Part shown: positions 46,260 to 57,759 of the stretch, piece by piece
How positions within the stretch are numbered: the first letter of the stretch is position 1
Layout of the letters: every line of letters starts with the position of its first letter
NCBI GenBank assembly: GCA_036435485.1
Contig: CM071598.1
Coordinates: forward strand, 179,562,148 to 179,626,147
Length of the DNA: 64,000 nt
Source of the DNA: Saposhnikovia divaricata
Taxonomy: Eukaryota; Streptophyta; Magnoliopsida; Apiales; Apiaceae
Direction: 5' to 3'
The notes under the pieces: generated by a model
Database searches by the model: none
Told to the model about the DNA's origin: nothing
The model's input: only the letters and a program-made list of their open reading frames with translations
Translations under genes and position numbers: made by a program

Positions 46260-46517
46260 ATGGCCAACCTTACCATCAAAGAAAAGAACCTTCATCTTGT
46301 CGAGAATAGGGACATCTTCAGCTATACGCGTGAAGAATTTGAAGCGTTTGAGTGGGAAAGGCAGCTTGAGACGTTGTGGCTGCAAATGGATGCTGGTCTG
46401 GAAGAGCTCGAGAGAGAGAAACCTGCAAGGGTGATCGACATCGATGCTGCCCTCCAAGTAACATTGGCATGGCTCTCCTCGAAGGCATCCTCATCCAACA
46501 CCACCAACCATTGTTAA
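46260..46517 (+). CDS. Antisense 85-aa ORF carried by the Sirevirus element (copy 2)
   Basis: Opposite to the element's sense strand. ATG context AAACAATGGC. Same length and stop as the copy at 4728-4985, with only two residue changes (A to V and T to N near the C-terminus) against eight silent changes. It is intact although pol and the downstream ORF of this copy carry stops. The sequence after the stop runs through AAATAAAG (~46562) and, near 46680-46715, TTTGTAATATTTGC-like and ATCAATGAAAAT sequence that would suit a plant polyadenylation region. This supports an independent transcription unit of about 0.5 kb. Function unknown. Confidence 0.7.
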   Translation: MANLTIKEKNLHLVENRDIFSYTREEFEAFEWERQLETLWLQMDAGLEELEREKPARVIDIDAALQVTLAWLSSKASSSNTTNHC

Positions 46518-47188
46518 TGAATATGTCAGTAAAAATAACCTTATCCCTTCAACTTCCACCCAAATAAAGTGGCAAAGATGGGATCTGGGAATTTTTGCTA
46601 ACAATGGAGTGGTGTGGACGGACCTTTTACTTTCCTGTTGAATAGATTAGCAGATAGAGAGAACAAAAAGATGTAATATTTGCTTGTAATCTCTTTCGTA
46701 TTATCAATGAAAATTTTGTTTCTCTAATCATATTCATTGTGTTCTGCAACTGTTATTTATGTTTTATGAACTGTTCTTCAATAAAATAAATCAAGAAGAG
46801 AATATGAAAACTAATTAAAGTAATCATATAAAGAACACATTCATCAACTATCCACTGATTAACAATTGTCAAAAGCCCTACTTACTCCAAGACTTTCAAA
46901 TTGTCCAAGTGAAAATTTACCTTAGAGTACAAATCACGAATCAACAGCGTTTGTCAATTCTCCAACTTTATCACCGAAACCCTTTCATAAATTGCACAGT
47001 TGTGAATATTTGTGTGTGTGAAGCAGAGTTTACTAAGTCAATTTTTAGAGCATCTAATTTTTCATAAAATCCATAAAGCAAATCAATAAACACTGGATGC
47101 ACAAACTGTCATAGTAAACATTGACTGTATGATGAAAGCGAAACTCTGAAGTAATCGAACTTTATACAGTAACTTTTATTTTATACCC

Positions 47189-47226
<38 letters not shown>

Positions 47227-47940
47227 ATTTTTATCATTTTTTTTTATTTTCATTTTTTTTTCTCATTCCAGTAATCAGAGGTTGGAACCAGTCACCAAAA
47301 ATTCAAAGATTTTAGCCCTTATCATTTTGATAAGTTCCTGGGTCATCCTAGTATTTAACTAGTCACCAAAAATCAGAGAATTTTAGCACATATTATATAC
47401 CAATAGGTTCCTGGGTCATCCTAGTATCCAACATAATCTCAAAGGAGTATAACAACCTATATACATTTTCTTTGGGGTATTGCAGTAAACATTTTATTCT
47501 ATCAGAGTATAACTAACAGAGTTTAGAGTTCATCAACATCAGTAGTTTTTCATGAAAGGTAATGCACACAGTATTTATAGACTCAGAGTTTAGGACAAAA
47601 TAAACTAAGAGATGCTATAAATATGAGCCAGTATCATGCTGTGTTAACTTTCTGCACAATCTAAGATTAGATCACAATAACTCAGAAAGATTCATGATTA
47701 ATTGCTGAGAATCATGCTTCATACATATTTCTTCATTGGTGTTTTCATTCAGACAAAAATCAACTCAGAGTTCACAGAGTTTATCAAACTTATGAACAGT
47801 GTATGACATACAGACATGCTGACAGAGTTTAACAGAGTATGCATAACAGAGTTTAATCAACAGAGTTCACTTAGCATTTAACCAATCAGGAAATATGATT
47901 AATACATCACATAAGTAAAGTTTGAATCTAACCAACATTT
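46518..47940 (-). other. Sirevirus copy 2 spacer
   Basis: Counterpart of 3035-4727 without the 39-bp repeat block. It carries many CAGAGTTT octamers and a (TA)n run at 47193-47222. No sense gene is seen. Confidence 0.7.
47193..47222 (+). repeat. (TA)n microsatellite
   Basis: About 15 TA units at the site where copy 1 has an A-rich tract. Confidence 0.95.
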
Positions 47941-50070
47941 CTAGTCAGAACCAGAGACCATTCCTAGTTCATTGACCAGTCTTGTAAATGTAGCTTCACT
48001 CAATGGTTTAGTGAAGATATCTGCAAGCTGTTGTTCTGTAGACACAAAATGTAGTTCAATATTCCCTTCTTCCACATGTTCTCTGATGAAGTGGTACCTT
48101 ATGCTGATGTGCTTGGTCATTGAATGCTATACTGGATTACCTGTCATAGCAATAGCACTTTGATTATCACAGTAAATAGGGATATTACTGTACCTCAATC
48201 CATAATCCAGCAATTGATTCTTCATCCATAAGATCTGTGCACAACAGCTACCAGCTGCAATATACTCTGCTTCAGCTGTAGATGTGGAGATTGATTTCTG
48301 TTTCTTGCTGTACCAGGAAACAAGTCTGTCACCAAGAAATTGACAACTTCCACTAGTGCTCTTTCTGTCTACCTTGCAGCCTGCAAAGTCTGCATCAGAA
48401 TACCCAAGTAGCTTGAAATCTGATTCTCTGGGGTACCACAGACCTAATGATATGGTGCCCTTGAGATACTTGAAGATTCTTTTCACAGCTGTCAGATGTG
48501 GCTCTCTAGGATCTGCCTGAAACCTTGCACAAAGACAGGTTGCATACATGATGTCAGGCCTACTAGCTGTCAAGTATAGAAGAGATCCTATCATGCCCCT
48601 GTAGTTTGTCATATCCACTGAAACTCCTGTGTCTTTGTCCAATTAAGTTGCTGTTGCCATGGGAGTTGATGCAGATGAACAGTCAAGCATACCAAATTTC
48701 TTGAGAAGATTTCTGGTGTATTTTTCTTGATTAATGAAAATTCCAACTTTTGTTTGTTTCACCTGTAGGCCTAGAAAGTAACTAAGCTCTCCCATCATGC
48801 TCATTTGATATCTGGATTGCATGAGCTTGGCAAACTTCTTACATAGTTTATCATTAGTAGACCCAAAGATAATGTCATCAACATAAATTTGAACTAAAAG
48901 GAGGTCACTTCCTTGATTGAAATAAAACAGAGTTTTGTCAATTGTTCCTCTGTTGAATCCAATTTCTAGAAGAAACTGAGCAAGTGTCTCATACCATGCT
49001 CTTGGTGCCTGCTTAAGTCCATATAGTGCCTTATCTAGCCTTGTTCCTTGTGATAACACCTTCACTGTCAGTCTTGTTTCTGAAAACCCATTTAGTACCA
49101 ACAATAGATCTGTTCTTTGGCCTTGGTACAAGTGTCCAAACTTCATTCCTTTCAAATTCATTTAACTCTTCCTGCATTGCTGTTATCTAGTCTGCATCTT
49201 GAAGAGCTTCTTCCACTTTCTTTGGTTCATTTTCAGACAAGAATGCATGAAATAGACATTCACTTGCAGTAGCACTTCTTGTCTTTACTTTTGCATCTGG
49301 ATCACCAATTATCAAATCAGGTGTATGTGATTTAGTCCATTTCCTAGCAGAACGTAAATGACTTCTATCAGCATGTGATCCTCCCCCTTGATCCATGCTC
49401 TTCTGATTTTGTTGTGATTTATCTTCGTTTTCTGAGACTCCCCCTGAACTTGACTGCCCAGAGTCAGAATTTGAATTTTCAGAGTTTGAAGCATCAGAGT
49501 TTGATCCAGATTTTTCAGTTGACTCAGTATCAGTGTTTGAGTCTACATCTTGATCATGCTCCCCCTCAACTGGTTCTCCCCTTTGTTGTGACTGAGAAGT
49601 TTCTCCAGAATTTACCAGTAGAGGTTCAGAGTTTGTTTCAACAGAGTCTGTCAGAATTGTTTCATCAGAGTTTCCTTCATCAGAGTTTAAAACTTCATTT
49701 TCAAAGTTCAGTTGATCATATTCATCTTTGTCTTCAAGTCCAGTTATCTTCTTATCATCAAAAGAAACATGTATAGATTCCATGATCACTTTAGTTCTCA
49801 GATTGTACACTCTGAATGCCTTTGTTGACAGTGGATAGCCAACAAAAATTCCTTCATCTGCCTTTAGCTCAAACTTGGTCAACTGTTCTGGATGAGTCTT
49901 CAAAACAAAACATTTGCACCCGAAAATATGAAAGTATTTCAGGTTAGGCTTCTTTTTCTTCACCATCTCATATGGTGTCTTTCCATGCTTATTGATCAGT
50001 GTTGCATTTTGAGTAAAACAAGCAGTTTGAACAGCTTCTGCCCAGAAATAAGTTGGCAATTTTGCTTCAT
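47941..50070 (-). pseudogene. pol: Sirevirus pol, copy 2, disrupted
   Basis: Matches copy 1 pol from mid-integrase to the end (RNase H ~99% identical). It has a Trp-to-stop TAG at 49185-49187 (copy 1 DADW), a 239-bp deletion near 49038 removing the N-terminal RT between two CTAGA copies, a TAA at ~48643-48645 (copy 1 Lys) and a TAG near 48126 (copy 1 Gln in NPVQHS). The YVDDIIFGS motif survives (~48880). Most stop changes are consistent with C-to-T (or G-to-A) mutation. Confidence 0.92.
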
Positions 50071-50430
50071 ATTATATGAAGAAGCGTACAAAGTATGAGC
50101 CAAGAAGCCCGACTGACAATACGATCTCACAAGCGTATTATATGACATTAAATCAACCTCAATACCATACTTCTCAGGTAACTCCCTAACAACTGCTCAG
50201 TCATATCAAATTTATTGGCATACACACTAGCAGCAAGAAGCCATTAAAAGACTTACAACTCTTCTCAGGCATTTCGTCAAACAGTTGGAGTGCATTCTCA
50301 AACATACCGCCTCGTCCTCAACCCTCCTGGTGTTTGACAACTTCTTTTACGAGTGAATGCTTATTAGCAACTGATTTTGGGTTTTGTGGGCAAAGAGAGA
50401 AGCCCTCTTGTTTGAAGAACAACTTCCATT

Positions 50431-50476
<46 letters not shown>

Positions 50477-50670
50477 ATAGTTGCCTTCAAGAACACACAA
50501 GACTTGATTTTTAAGAGAGGGGATGAGTAACAGTCATGTGAGTGAGTCCATCTCGATCTTTCCGAGCGGCTTGTTCGGAGATGATGAAGATGAGTAGAGA
50601 TAAGAGGGGATGAGAGATTGAAAGACACTAACAAATAGTGAATCTTGGAGATAATATTTCTCAGTGACAA
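50071..50670 (-). pseudogene. Pentatricopeptide repeat (PPR) gene fragment, frameshifted
   Basis: An ATG at 50670 opens MSLRNIISKIHYLLVSFNLS, an amphipathic Ser/Arg-rich leader like a mitochondrial targeting peptide. After a GA microsatellite and a frameshift the minus strand encodes FENALQLFDEMPEKSCKSF (~50310-50250), then, after further shifts, NKFDMTEQLL and KYGIEVDLMSYNTLVRSYC (~50180-50115). These are consecutive PPR motifs of the organellar RNA-binding family. At least three frame changes or stops break it, and the gene ends abruptly at the Sirevirus junction (50070). It lies ~125 bp inside the PBS of the gypsy LTR at 50799-52726 and in the same orientation, so it may be a captured gene. 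The PPR identity is firm; the exact ortholog is unknown. Confidence 0.75.
50435..50472 (+). repeat. (CT)n microsatellite in the PPR fragment
   Basis: About 19 CT units, encoding RERERE on the minus strand. It is probably an expansion that arose within the targeting-peptide region. Confidence 0.96.
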
Positions 50671-50798
50671 ATTATCAAATACTTGGAGAGTATAAATTTG
50701 TTTAAGTAATTTTTGAATAATACAACGAGAGAGATAGATTTAAACTACAACGCGGAAGAAATCAGGAGCCTCGAAGATCGGTGGCTCTGATACCATGA
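50671..50798 (-). other. PBS and start of the internal region of a gypsy element
   Basis: Minus strand TGGTATCAGAGCC (50795-50783), an exact initiator tRNA-Met PBS three bases from the LTR, followed by ~110 bp of leader before the PPR ATG. Confidence 0.8.
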
Positions 50799-52726
50799 TG
50801 TAACATCCCAGATTTTCGGGATATTAACTCTAAAATGACAATTAAATAAATAAATTCTTTATTCAAATGATCCCAAATTAATAAAAGTCAAAGCAGCGAT
50901 CAAACTCAAATAATTCAAGAACATCAAATCGAAGACGCAGCTCCACAAATCCAATATTCAATATCTAATAAAGTACTGAAAATTTATTCTATAATGCGAT
51001 AAGTCTTTTTCTATAATGGCATCTAAATCAAGTAGCACGAAATCCACATAGTTCAAATCCTTTATCTTAATAATCTCCCAAAAATCCAAACCTGAAACAT
51101 ATTAAAACAATGAGCTGCGAAGCCCAGCAAGTAACTATCGTCCAACGGCTCAAAAATAATATTTTGAAAAGTGAACAAAATTTTCTGAAACTTTAAATCG
51201 ATAAAAAATCAAAACAATAAAATCATATTTTATTCCCACAGTTCTAAATTACTGTCACACTAAACCAGTGACACGGTTCTATGTTCGATGGGGGCCAGTT
51301 TATGTCCCACATTAAGTTTTACTCAACAAGGTATCTATGTGTTCCGGAACGGGCGTAAACTAGTTCTATGATTCTATATGCCACACTATCCAGTGACCGG
51401 ATTCTATGATTCGATATGCAACTAAAACTGGGGAATTCTAAATTAATTCTTTTTTCTAAAATCAATTTTCGATGTCATAATTTTCGATAACCAAATCAAA
51501 TAGATATTTTGAAACATAAGAAAACAGATTTTATAATATTAGTGAGCAACGAAAAGTCAATTACCTCGAATCCAACTGAATATCAAAACTTAAACACGAG
51601 CAGATCCTAAAATTCAAGTAACAAAAACTTAGCTAATATATAACACTTTACGTAAATTATACAAAGAGTGGCCACAAACAATTGTCAAGCATTTTATATT
51701 CAAATAAGACCAAGTAACCTTAAAGTCCATTCAGGTAATACACGCCCAGTCCAAAATATTGTGTAAAAAACTCAACCTATATAATTTTCAACATGCAACT
51801 GTACTTGCAAGTCAAACAGTTTTTTTTAATACTTATTACCATTACGCATGCATGTAGTGAACTAATTACTCTGTTTTTTTTCTTTACTAAAATAATAATC
51901 ACATTCATTAACAACTAGACTACCTACATGATTTATTAAATAATTAAAACTTAAGTATTCAATATCTAATATAAAGGAATGACAAAGCTAATATTCATAA
52001 TTACTATAATTAACAACTCATGCACTCATCATATTGGTAGTTTGGTACCAAGCATTCGAATGCCAAATTAAATAATATTAAATTATTTAAAACAAATGTT
52101 ATGAATCAGTTAATCTCTAAAGAATATAATTATGCACAAATTTATCGTTACTAATATGGAATCATGGTCTAACACCTCTGCATATACACGCACGTAACAA
52201 TTTAAGGATCGAAAATTTAAATCACAAATTTCACATGTTTTAAGCCACACTTGTATACTTACAAACACATATCCAATACAATACAATTAAATATCTAATA
52301 TTAATATGCTAAACAAATACATGATGATCATATACAAATTTCGAAAGGCAAATATCCAAAGCGAATAGAGAAGAGAGAGATGAAAACGTACCTCTTATTT
52401 GATGTGGTTGTGTGGCTCTTTTTGGTATTTTAGTGGGGTTTATATAGGCACACTAACCTTAAATTTAATTAGGTAATTATAAAATTTATTTCTAAAATTT
52501 TCACAACCTCTTCAAGTAATATCAAAATTAAAAATATTCTATTACATATAATTAACTTAAATAAAAAGGTATTGATTCACTAAAATATTCTTACTCTTCT
52601 TTCCACATATAACGAATGTTATACTTTAGAATTCTAGAATTTACTAAAAAATAAATATCTACTTAAAAATTACTTTAAAATCTAATATCTAATTTTAAAA
52701 ATAAGAATAAAATTAGGGATTTTACA
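50799..52726 (-). mobile_element. 5' LTR of a Ty3/gypsy-type element (1928 bp); rest of element lost
   Basis: In element orientation it starts TGTAAAATCCCTAATTTT and ends AAAATCTGGGATGTTACA. A TATA-like CCTATATAAACCCC lies at about 52450-52437. The partner LTR and gag-pol are not in the window; the internal side holds the PPR fragment and then Sirevirus copy 2. Assigned to gypsy from the LTR end and PBS style only. Confidence 0.75.
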
Positions 52727-52959
52727 CATGATAACTTTGTAAATTTAAGGATCAAAGACAGGTAATTGTAAAATAAAGAGATGAACAAAAAGATATAAAA
52801 TATATTTACAAACTGATTTTGTATAAACGGCTACATTGTTCCTCACTTGAAAATTAGGTTGCCAACTACATCCTTAATACATATATACAGAATGTTAGTC
52901 ATTGACTATACTACCCTTTCTCACTACATTACATTACTACCCTTACTCCTTAATAGATT
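52727..52959 (+). other. AT-rich interval without recognised features
   Basis: Lies between the gypsy LTR and the Athila-like LTR remnant. Nothing supportable is seen. Confidence 0.6.
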
Positions 52960-53226
52960 TTTTCCTGTAAATAAAAGTAGTTAATTTTGTTTTTTTATTG
53001 TTAAAATCAGTTTCACTTAATTTCGTTTTTAATTAAACTAAAATTTCCTTTAAGGAATTAATTTGTAAAATCCAAAATTTTCGAAAATCCAAAAATTATT
53101 CTAGTCCGCCTAAATTAGGAATTAAATCTTGCGAAAATAATTTTAGTCTCCGTGGAACGAATCTTAAGATATTAAAACGATGATCGTGCACTTACGATTT
53201 TTAAGCGTTATATTTTTAGCACATCA
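52960..53226 (+). repeat. 3' part of an Athila-like LTR
   Basis: Matches the last ~200 bp of the solo LTR (33840-34044), including AAAACGATGATCGTGC and the final ACATCA. The left boundary is approximate because the LTR is truncated. The internal region follows. Confidence 0.75.
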
Positions 53227-53232
53227 AGTTTT

Positions 53233-53250
53233 TGGCGCCGCTGCCAGGGA
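53233..53250 (+). other. Primer-binding site of the Athila-like element
   Basis: TGGCGCCGCTGCCAGGGA, close to the tRNA-Asp-type PBS (TGGCGCCGTTGCCGGGGA) used by Athila elements. It lies six bases after the LTR end. Confidence 0.8.
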
Positions 53251-54188
53251 TTAATTATTTTTCATGATTTTTCGGATTAGTTTTACTTGCCATATTTTTA
53301 TTTCGTTTTTTTAGGAAAGTTTGAAATTTCGGTAATCTTCTCACGGAGCTTGGAACAAATTGGAATTTCGGAAGGGTGCTTCGGTAACCCGTATCTCACT
53401 CTTTTCTCCATTTTGTTTTTAGAAAATCACAAAACAAATCAAAAAATCAAAAATCACAAAAAAATTGAAAATTGAAAAATCCAAAAAATAATTAGCTAGT
53501 AAATACCTATGTGTTGCATCATGCATTTAATCACTTAGGAACACATCATCTAGTTTTTTATTTTCTTATTTTTAATTTTTTGTACCTTATAATTGTGGTG
53601 ATCGCTGGAGCACCCAAAGGTACGTTAAATTCTTCTTTTCTTAGATTAGGACACATAGTTAAACATCCATAACTGTTTATAGTTTTTTTTATATCTCGTT
53701 GTTTGTTGCATCATTTGTAAATAAATTTTAAGGGAAAAACCAATCACAAGATAAGGGAAGGGATTTCATCACTCTTTCCTTGGCCCATAACAATTTAATC
53801 CATCATTTTGCATACCAAGCCTTAATAAAATTAAATTAGACATGGTCCCTAGGAATTTCATGCTCAATTAGGAAGGTACCTAAAAAAGGATGTAATCTTT
53901 AATTATTCGTACTCTTTGGTGTCTAGGCAAGCGAAAGCTTACCCGGCCAATTAAGATTTGGTGTCTAAGCTGATGTTTAGCCTCTTGGCAATGCTTGCAC
54001 CTACCCGACCAAATCGGTTCGAATAATCTTGATTTACCGAATTTTTGATGGTCCTTAAAGTTAGGAGCAAGGTCTAGTTTATTTTATTAAGGAAACCTAT
54101 AGCTAGGATTTTTCTTTTGATTTTTCACCCTTTCTTTTATTTGTTTAATTTATCGCACTTATTTGCTACATGTTTACTTTCATGGTTT
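53251..54188 (+). other. Untranslated leader of the Athila-like element
   Basis: A long non-coding leader, typical for this lineage, with a near-direct repeat around GGTGTCTAGGCAAGCG and GGTGTCTAAGCTGATG (53920-53990). No gene is seen. Confidence 0.65.
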
Positions 54189-54572
54189 ATGCGAACTACT
54201 TGGATTAGGGATAATTCTGCTAGGCTAGTGAGATCATTTGAGATTTCTTCCTCTTCTAAATCTGAGTTTGTAGAAAATTCCGAACCAATAATGACCATGG
54301 CCATGTCTCTAAAGGACCGTTGTTACCCCACTTGTTATGCTCAACCCTCGTGTATCACTCTTCCTCACGGTAATGGTAATAATTTCGAGATTAAAGCCCA
54401 TCACATTAATATGTTACCTAAGTTTACCGGGAGTGATGGTGAGGACCCCTATCTTTTTTTCATGAATTTGAGGAGGTTTGCGCATTGCAAAAACTCCAAC
54501 ATCTTTCATGGTGCTCAAAATCCTTCTTGGTGTAGGTTGGATTTCTCGGGAAGGCATTGTAATCTTTTTTAG
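54189..54572 (+). pseudogene. Athila-like gag, N-terminal remnant
   Basis: The ATG at 54189 opens MRTTWIRDNSARLVRSF. The recognisable gag segment NNFEIKAHHINMLPKFTG ... GEDPYLF (~54385-54460) follows, then a frameshift at a T-run; the next frame continues HEFEEVCALQKLQHL (~54465-54510), the usual gag continuation. After that the sequence becomes unrelated, ending in a TAG at 54572. Family gags are several hundred residues, so this is a short fossil. Confidence 0.7.
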
Positions 54573-55721
54573 TTCAAAGAATATTTATATTATGTATGTT
54601 AAGTGATCTGGAAAAAAGCTGCAATTTGTTTAGCTCGTTTATTTCTTTCTCAACTAGGTTATATTAGTAATTTGGGGGTTTGTCCCGTCTGAGTCCAGTC
54701 TTTTCAATGAAATGCATAACATTTTGTTAAAAACAAATCAGATTCGAACTATTTTACAGCCCATGAAAATTTATAAAATAAACTTTAATTTAATGTTAAT
54801 TTTAACAATTATTATGCAACTGGAACTGTCCACAAACTGAAGAGGAGAGAAAGTAATGATTTCTTACATTAAGAATTCTATTCGATTTAGAAAATCTACT
54901 TATATTTGGTTTAAATTATTAAAACACACGTTTCAGTAATTAAATATAATTCGATTAACAACCAAATACAATTTTTAATATTAGATTCGACGATTTTTAT
55001 CTATCAATGTTAATATTTAATGGTCTTTATTATTTTGATGAATATATAAGATTTCTGAATATAAAAGATTTTTTGAATCCAAATTCTTATTCAAAAAATA
55101 TTAATGTTTAAGAAATATTCTTTATTAATAAATCTAACAGTGGTTAAATATTAAGTTATAGATCTAACGGTTATTATTTACATGACGATCAAAATAATGA
55201 GTGTCAAATATTTGGATAAGATCACTGTTATGCTTATTATATATAAGGATATAATTTAATTTTTTTTAATAGAATTCAATAATTTCCTTATTTTTTAAAA
55301 TTACTATGAAATCGTAGGGGAAATTGGAATTTAAAGGATTATGGTGAAATCAAATTTCGTGCAAAGTTATCATTAGAAAATAGTTTCTCTTATTAATAAA
55401 AGTTAAGGCAAGGATATAATTTTGTGGGAAATAAAAACTCAAGGGGGAAATCAAATTTGGTGGCGAAGTATCATAAATTCCTTAATTACATATGAAAAAA
55501 GTTACGTAACCGTAACAAAAATAAGTCAAATTTTTTAATATATTATAATACAAAAATAATATAATTAATATTATAATATAAATTTTAATATCAATCAAAA
55601 TGATAAATTAATAATCAGTTTAAATAAATTTTCACGATTCGTGCTTTGCACATGTTATCATATAATATTTATTAATTATTGTTATTTACAAATTAATATG
55701 TTTACTATAATGCGTGATGAC
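54573..55721 (+). other. AT-rich non-coding region with a degenerate Helitron-like end
   Basis: 54530-54735 resembles the T-rich 3' tail of a LINE but no LINE coding sequence is present. 54735-55620 is AT-rich. At 55634-55652, CGTGCTTTGCACATGTTAT resembles the Helitron hairpin region but lacks a clear CTAG. I see no gene. Confidence 0.45.
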
Positions 55722-56340
55722 CCTAAATAATCATTTCCCAACTTGAAAGACCCTTAATATTGATATCCAAAAACTTGGCCCAAAATACTGACGGGACATG
55801 CTATTCACGCTATTTCGTGTGACGTGTCTTGAGATACGCAGGTTCGTCTAACGCATCCTCAAGATACGATTTTGGGTGTAACGAGTCAGCATGGAATACG
55901 CTTCTATCAATTTCGTGTCTCAAGATACGTTAGTGGAGGCAACGTATTTTCAGTTATCTTCGGTTGCCGAAAAACTCTTAAATCTCTAATCGGTCGGTCG
56001 GAGTGTTGAAGTGAGGAGAGAGAGATCGAGGGGAGATAGCTATTCAGAACAAGATACCCAGAAACAAGATTAAATCTCTAATCTCAAGATACCCAGAACA
56101 AAGAGATGAGCCGAAGACAGATGAGATGGGGGAGAAAGAGATAGAAAGGAAATAGAGATGGAGGAAGACGGAGATCGAGCGAGAGAGAGATGAAGAAGAA
56201 GACCAGACATGCTACACGCATTAGCGTTTTACGATGAAGTGGAAGAGGGTACACGAAGTAGTGTGTTGCGTCGGTAATTAGAGCCAAATTTCTCAAAATT
56301 AGTATTTTGGGTCACTAAGTCTCAGAAATGATTATTTTGG
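55722..56340. mobile_element. Possible TIR-bounded element (~620 bp)
   Basis: Left end CCTAAATAATCATTTCCC and right end, inverted, CCAAAATAATCATTTCTG, with a second inverted match CCCAAAATACT further in. The interior holds three ATACG-containing near-repeats (CTTGAGATACG, CTCAAGATACG) and GA-rich sequence. No TSD was identified and no transposase is present. Confidence 0.4.
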
Positions 56341-56819
56341 TAATTTTTTCTACTATAATTAGGGAAGCACAAAAAACCCTCCGGATTGGGCTTTATCCTG
56401 ACTTTAAAAAATTCAAAATTTTTTGAGAATCAAGTCAAGCCGGTCTTTTCAAAATCGGATCGAGAAGAGCTAGTCTTTCTCTAAAAATGAGAACCGTTTT
56501 AAGTCCACGAGTCGGGTCGAACCGGCCTTTTATTTGGGTATTTTGAAAATTTATATATTAAAAAATTTAAAATTATTAAAAATATTACATATTTTTGGAT
56601 TTATCTATTAAAATCAGGATGTTATCCGGGATTTTTAAATTTATATATTAATGTTTATGAAATTATTAAAAAAATGTATATTTTTAAATATCATTTATAA
56701 AAAATTGGGTTTTATCCGGGTTCTTTAAAAAAATTCGCACTTTTATCGGGCCAAATTGGGCTTCGGTTTGACATTACACGTAGGGCAGGCCGGGTCGGGT
56801 GATATCTTCACCACACTTC
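56341..56819 (+). other. Intergenic sequence upstream of the duplicated gene fragment
   Basis: Contains degenerate ATTTATATATTAA-type repeats (56550-56660) and a GGGTCGGG-containing stretch. No gene is recognised; it could hold the promoter of the fragment downstream. Confidence 0.4.
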
Positions 56820-56882
56820 CATTTACAAGAGATCGAGCATAGCCAATCAGTCATCAATCCAACATCACACAATCTGAATCAA
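56820..56882 (+). other. Possible 5' untranslated exon of the C2H2 gene
   Basis: A leader-like sequence ending in CAATCTGAATCAAG followed by GTAAAAC, a good splice donor (56883-56884). The matching acceptor would be TTTGTAG before the ATG at 57507. Exon status is inferred. Confidence 0.4.
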
Positions 56883-56909
56883 GGTAAAACTTCTAATCTA
56901 AACTATTTA

Positions 56910-57204
56910 TGTTGTGTTTGGTTGGGGAGAATGGAATGGAGTGGGTAAAAATAAAGGGAAACTATAGAGATTAGAGGGAAGATTTGAAAAATAATGAATG
57001 GGTGCAAAATTCTTATGATGAGATTTGTGAAGAAAATGGGTAGGGGGAAGAATGGAGCATTCCAAAATAGGGATGCTTGAGTTCTTACATATTTTGTTAG
57101 AGATGGAATGAGGAAGGAATGAAAAGTATTAAACTTTTACCATAATTTAGTTCAAAATCTCATTCCATTCCCTCCTAATTCATTCATGTCAACCAAACAC
57201 AACA
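56910..57204. mobile_element. Tourist/Harbinger-like MITE (295 bp), left arm
   Basis: Ends TGTTGTGTTTGGTTGG and, inverted, TGTTGTGTTTGGTTG, flanked by TTA (56907-56909 and 57205-57207). Non-coding. A copy of its right end recurs near 57316-57336 through the local tandem duplication. Confidence 0.75.
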
Positions 57205-57506
57205 TTATATTATCAAAAATTAATTAATTAATCATCTAGATTACTTATATAGATTCGTGTTTCTATGTAAACCTAACAGATTATTTATGTAGATTCCATT
57301 CCTTCCAAATTCATTCATGCCAACCAAACACAACATTATATTATTAAATATTAATTAATTAATCCTCTAGATTACTTATGTAGATTCGTGTTTCTATGTA
57401 AACCTTACAGATTATTTATGTAGATTACTTGTGTAGATTCGTGTTTCTATGTAAACCTAACTTCTTTTCATACGTTAATATTATTAATTGTTGTTTGAAT
57501 TTGTAG

Positions 57507-57695
57507 ATGACAAAAATAGAGTTTTACTGTTACATTTGCAAGTTCGTTTTTGATTGGAGCAAGGGAATTAAACAGCACAATGAAAGGACGCACAAAAACA
57601 TTTACAAAAAGGGAATAACAAAAACTTGAAATTTATGTGGAACTTGGCTTCAATCAGAAGCTTACCTCGAAGAGCATGTAGCCAAAAAACACAAG
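57507..57695 (+). pseudogene. C2H2 zinc-finger exon, left arm copy
   Basis: The exon starts at an ATG just after a TTTGTAG acceptor and ends AAACACAAG before GTACAAC (donor). It encodes a C2H2 finger CYICKFVFDWSKGIKQHNER followed by TH (Cx2C-x12-Hx4H). A second finger has lost its first Cys to a TGA stop at 57627-57629; its remaining residues (NLCGTWLQSEAYLEEHVAKK, then H) are intact. Probably the N-terminal exon of a plant zinc-finger/coiled-coil protein that I cannot name. The copy in the other arm is at 58741-58929. Confidence 0.65.
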
Positions 57696-57759
57696 GTACA
57701 ACTGTTTTGAATTATATGCATGAATTTTGAGTAAATGCCTATCTATCTTATAACTATAT

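Larger units (their letters stand above)
41587..50070 (-). mobile_element. Sirevirus-type copia, copy 2 (degraded, 5'-truncated)
   Basis: Collinear with copy 1 but inverted: 3' LTR (41587-42095), PPT, downstream ORF, antisense ORF, spacer and pol. The match stops inside integrase at 50070 (codons before LPTYFWAEAV); the 5' LTR, gag, protease and N-terminal integrase are missing and PPR sequence follows. LTR elements do not normally insert truncated, so this end marks a later deletion or rearrangement. Confidence 0.92.
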
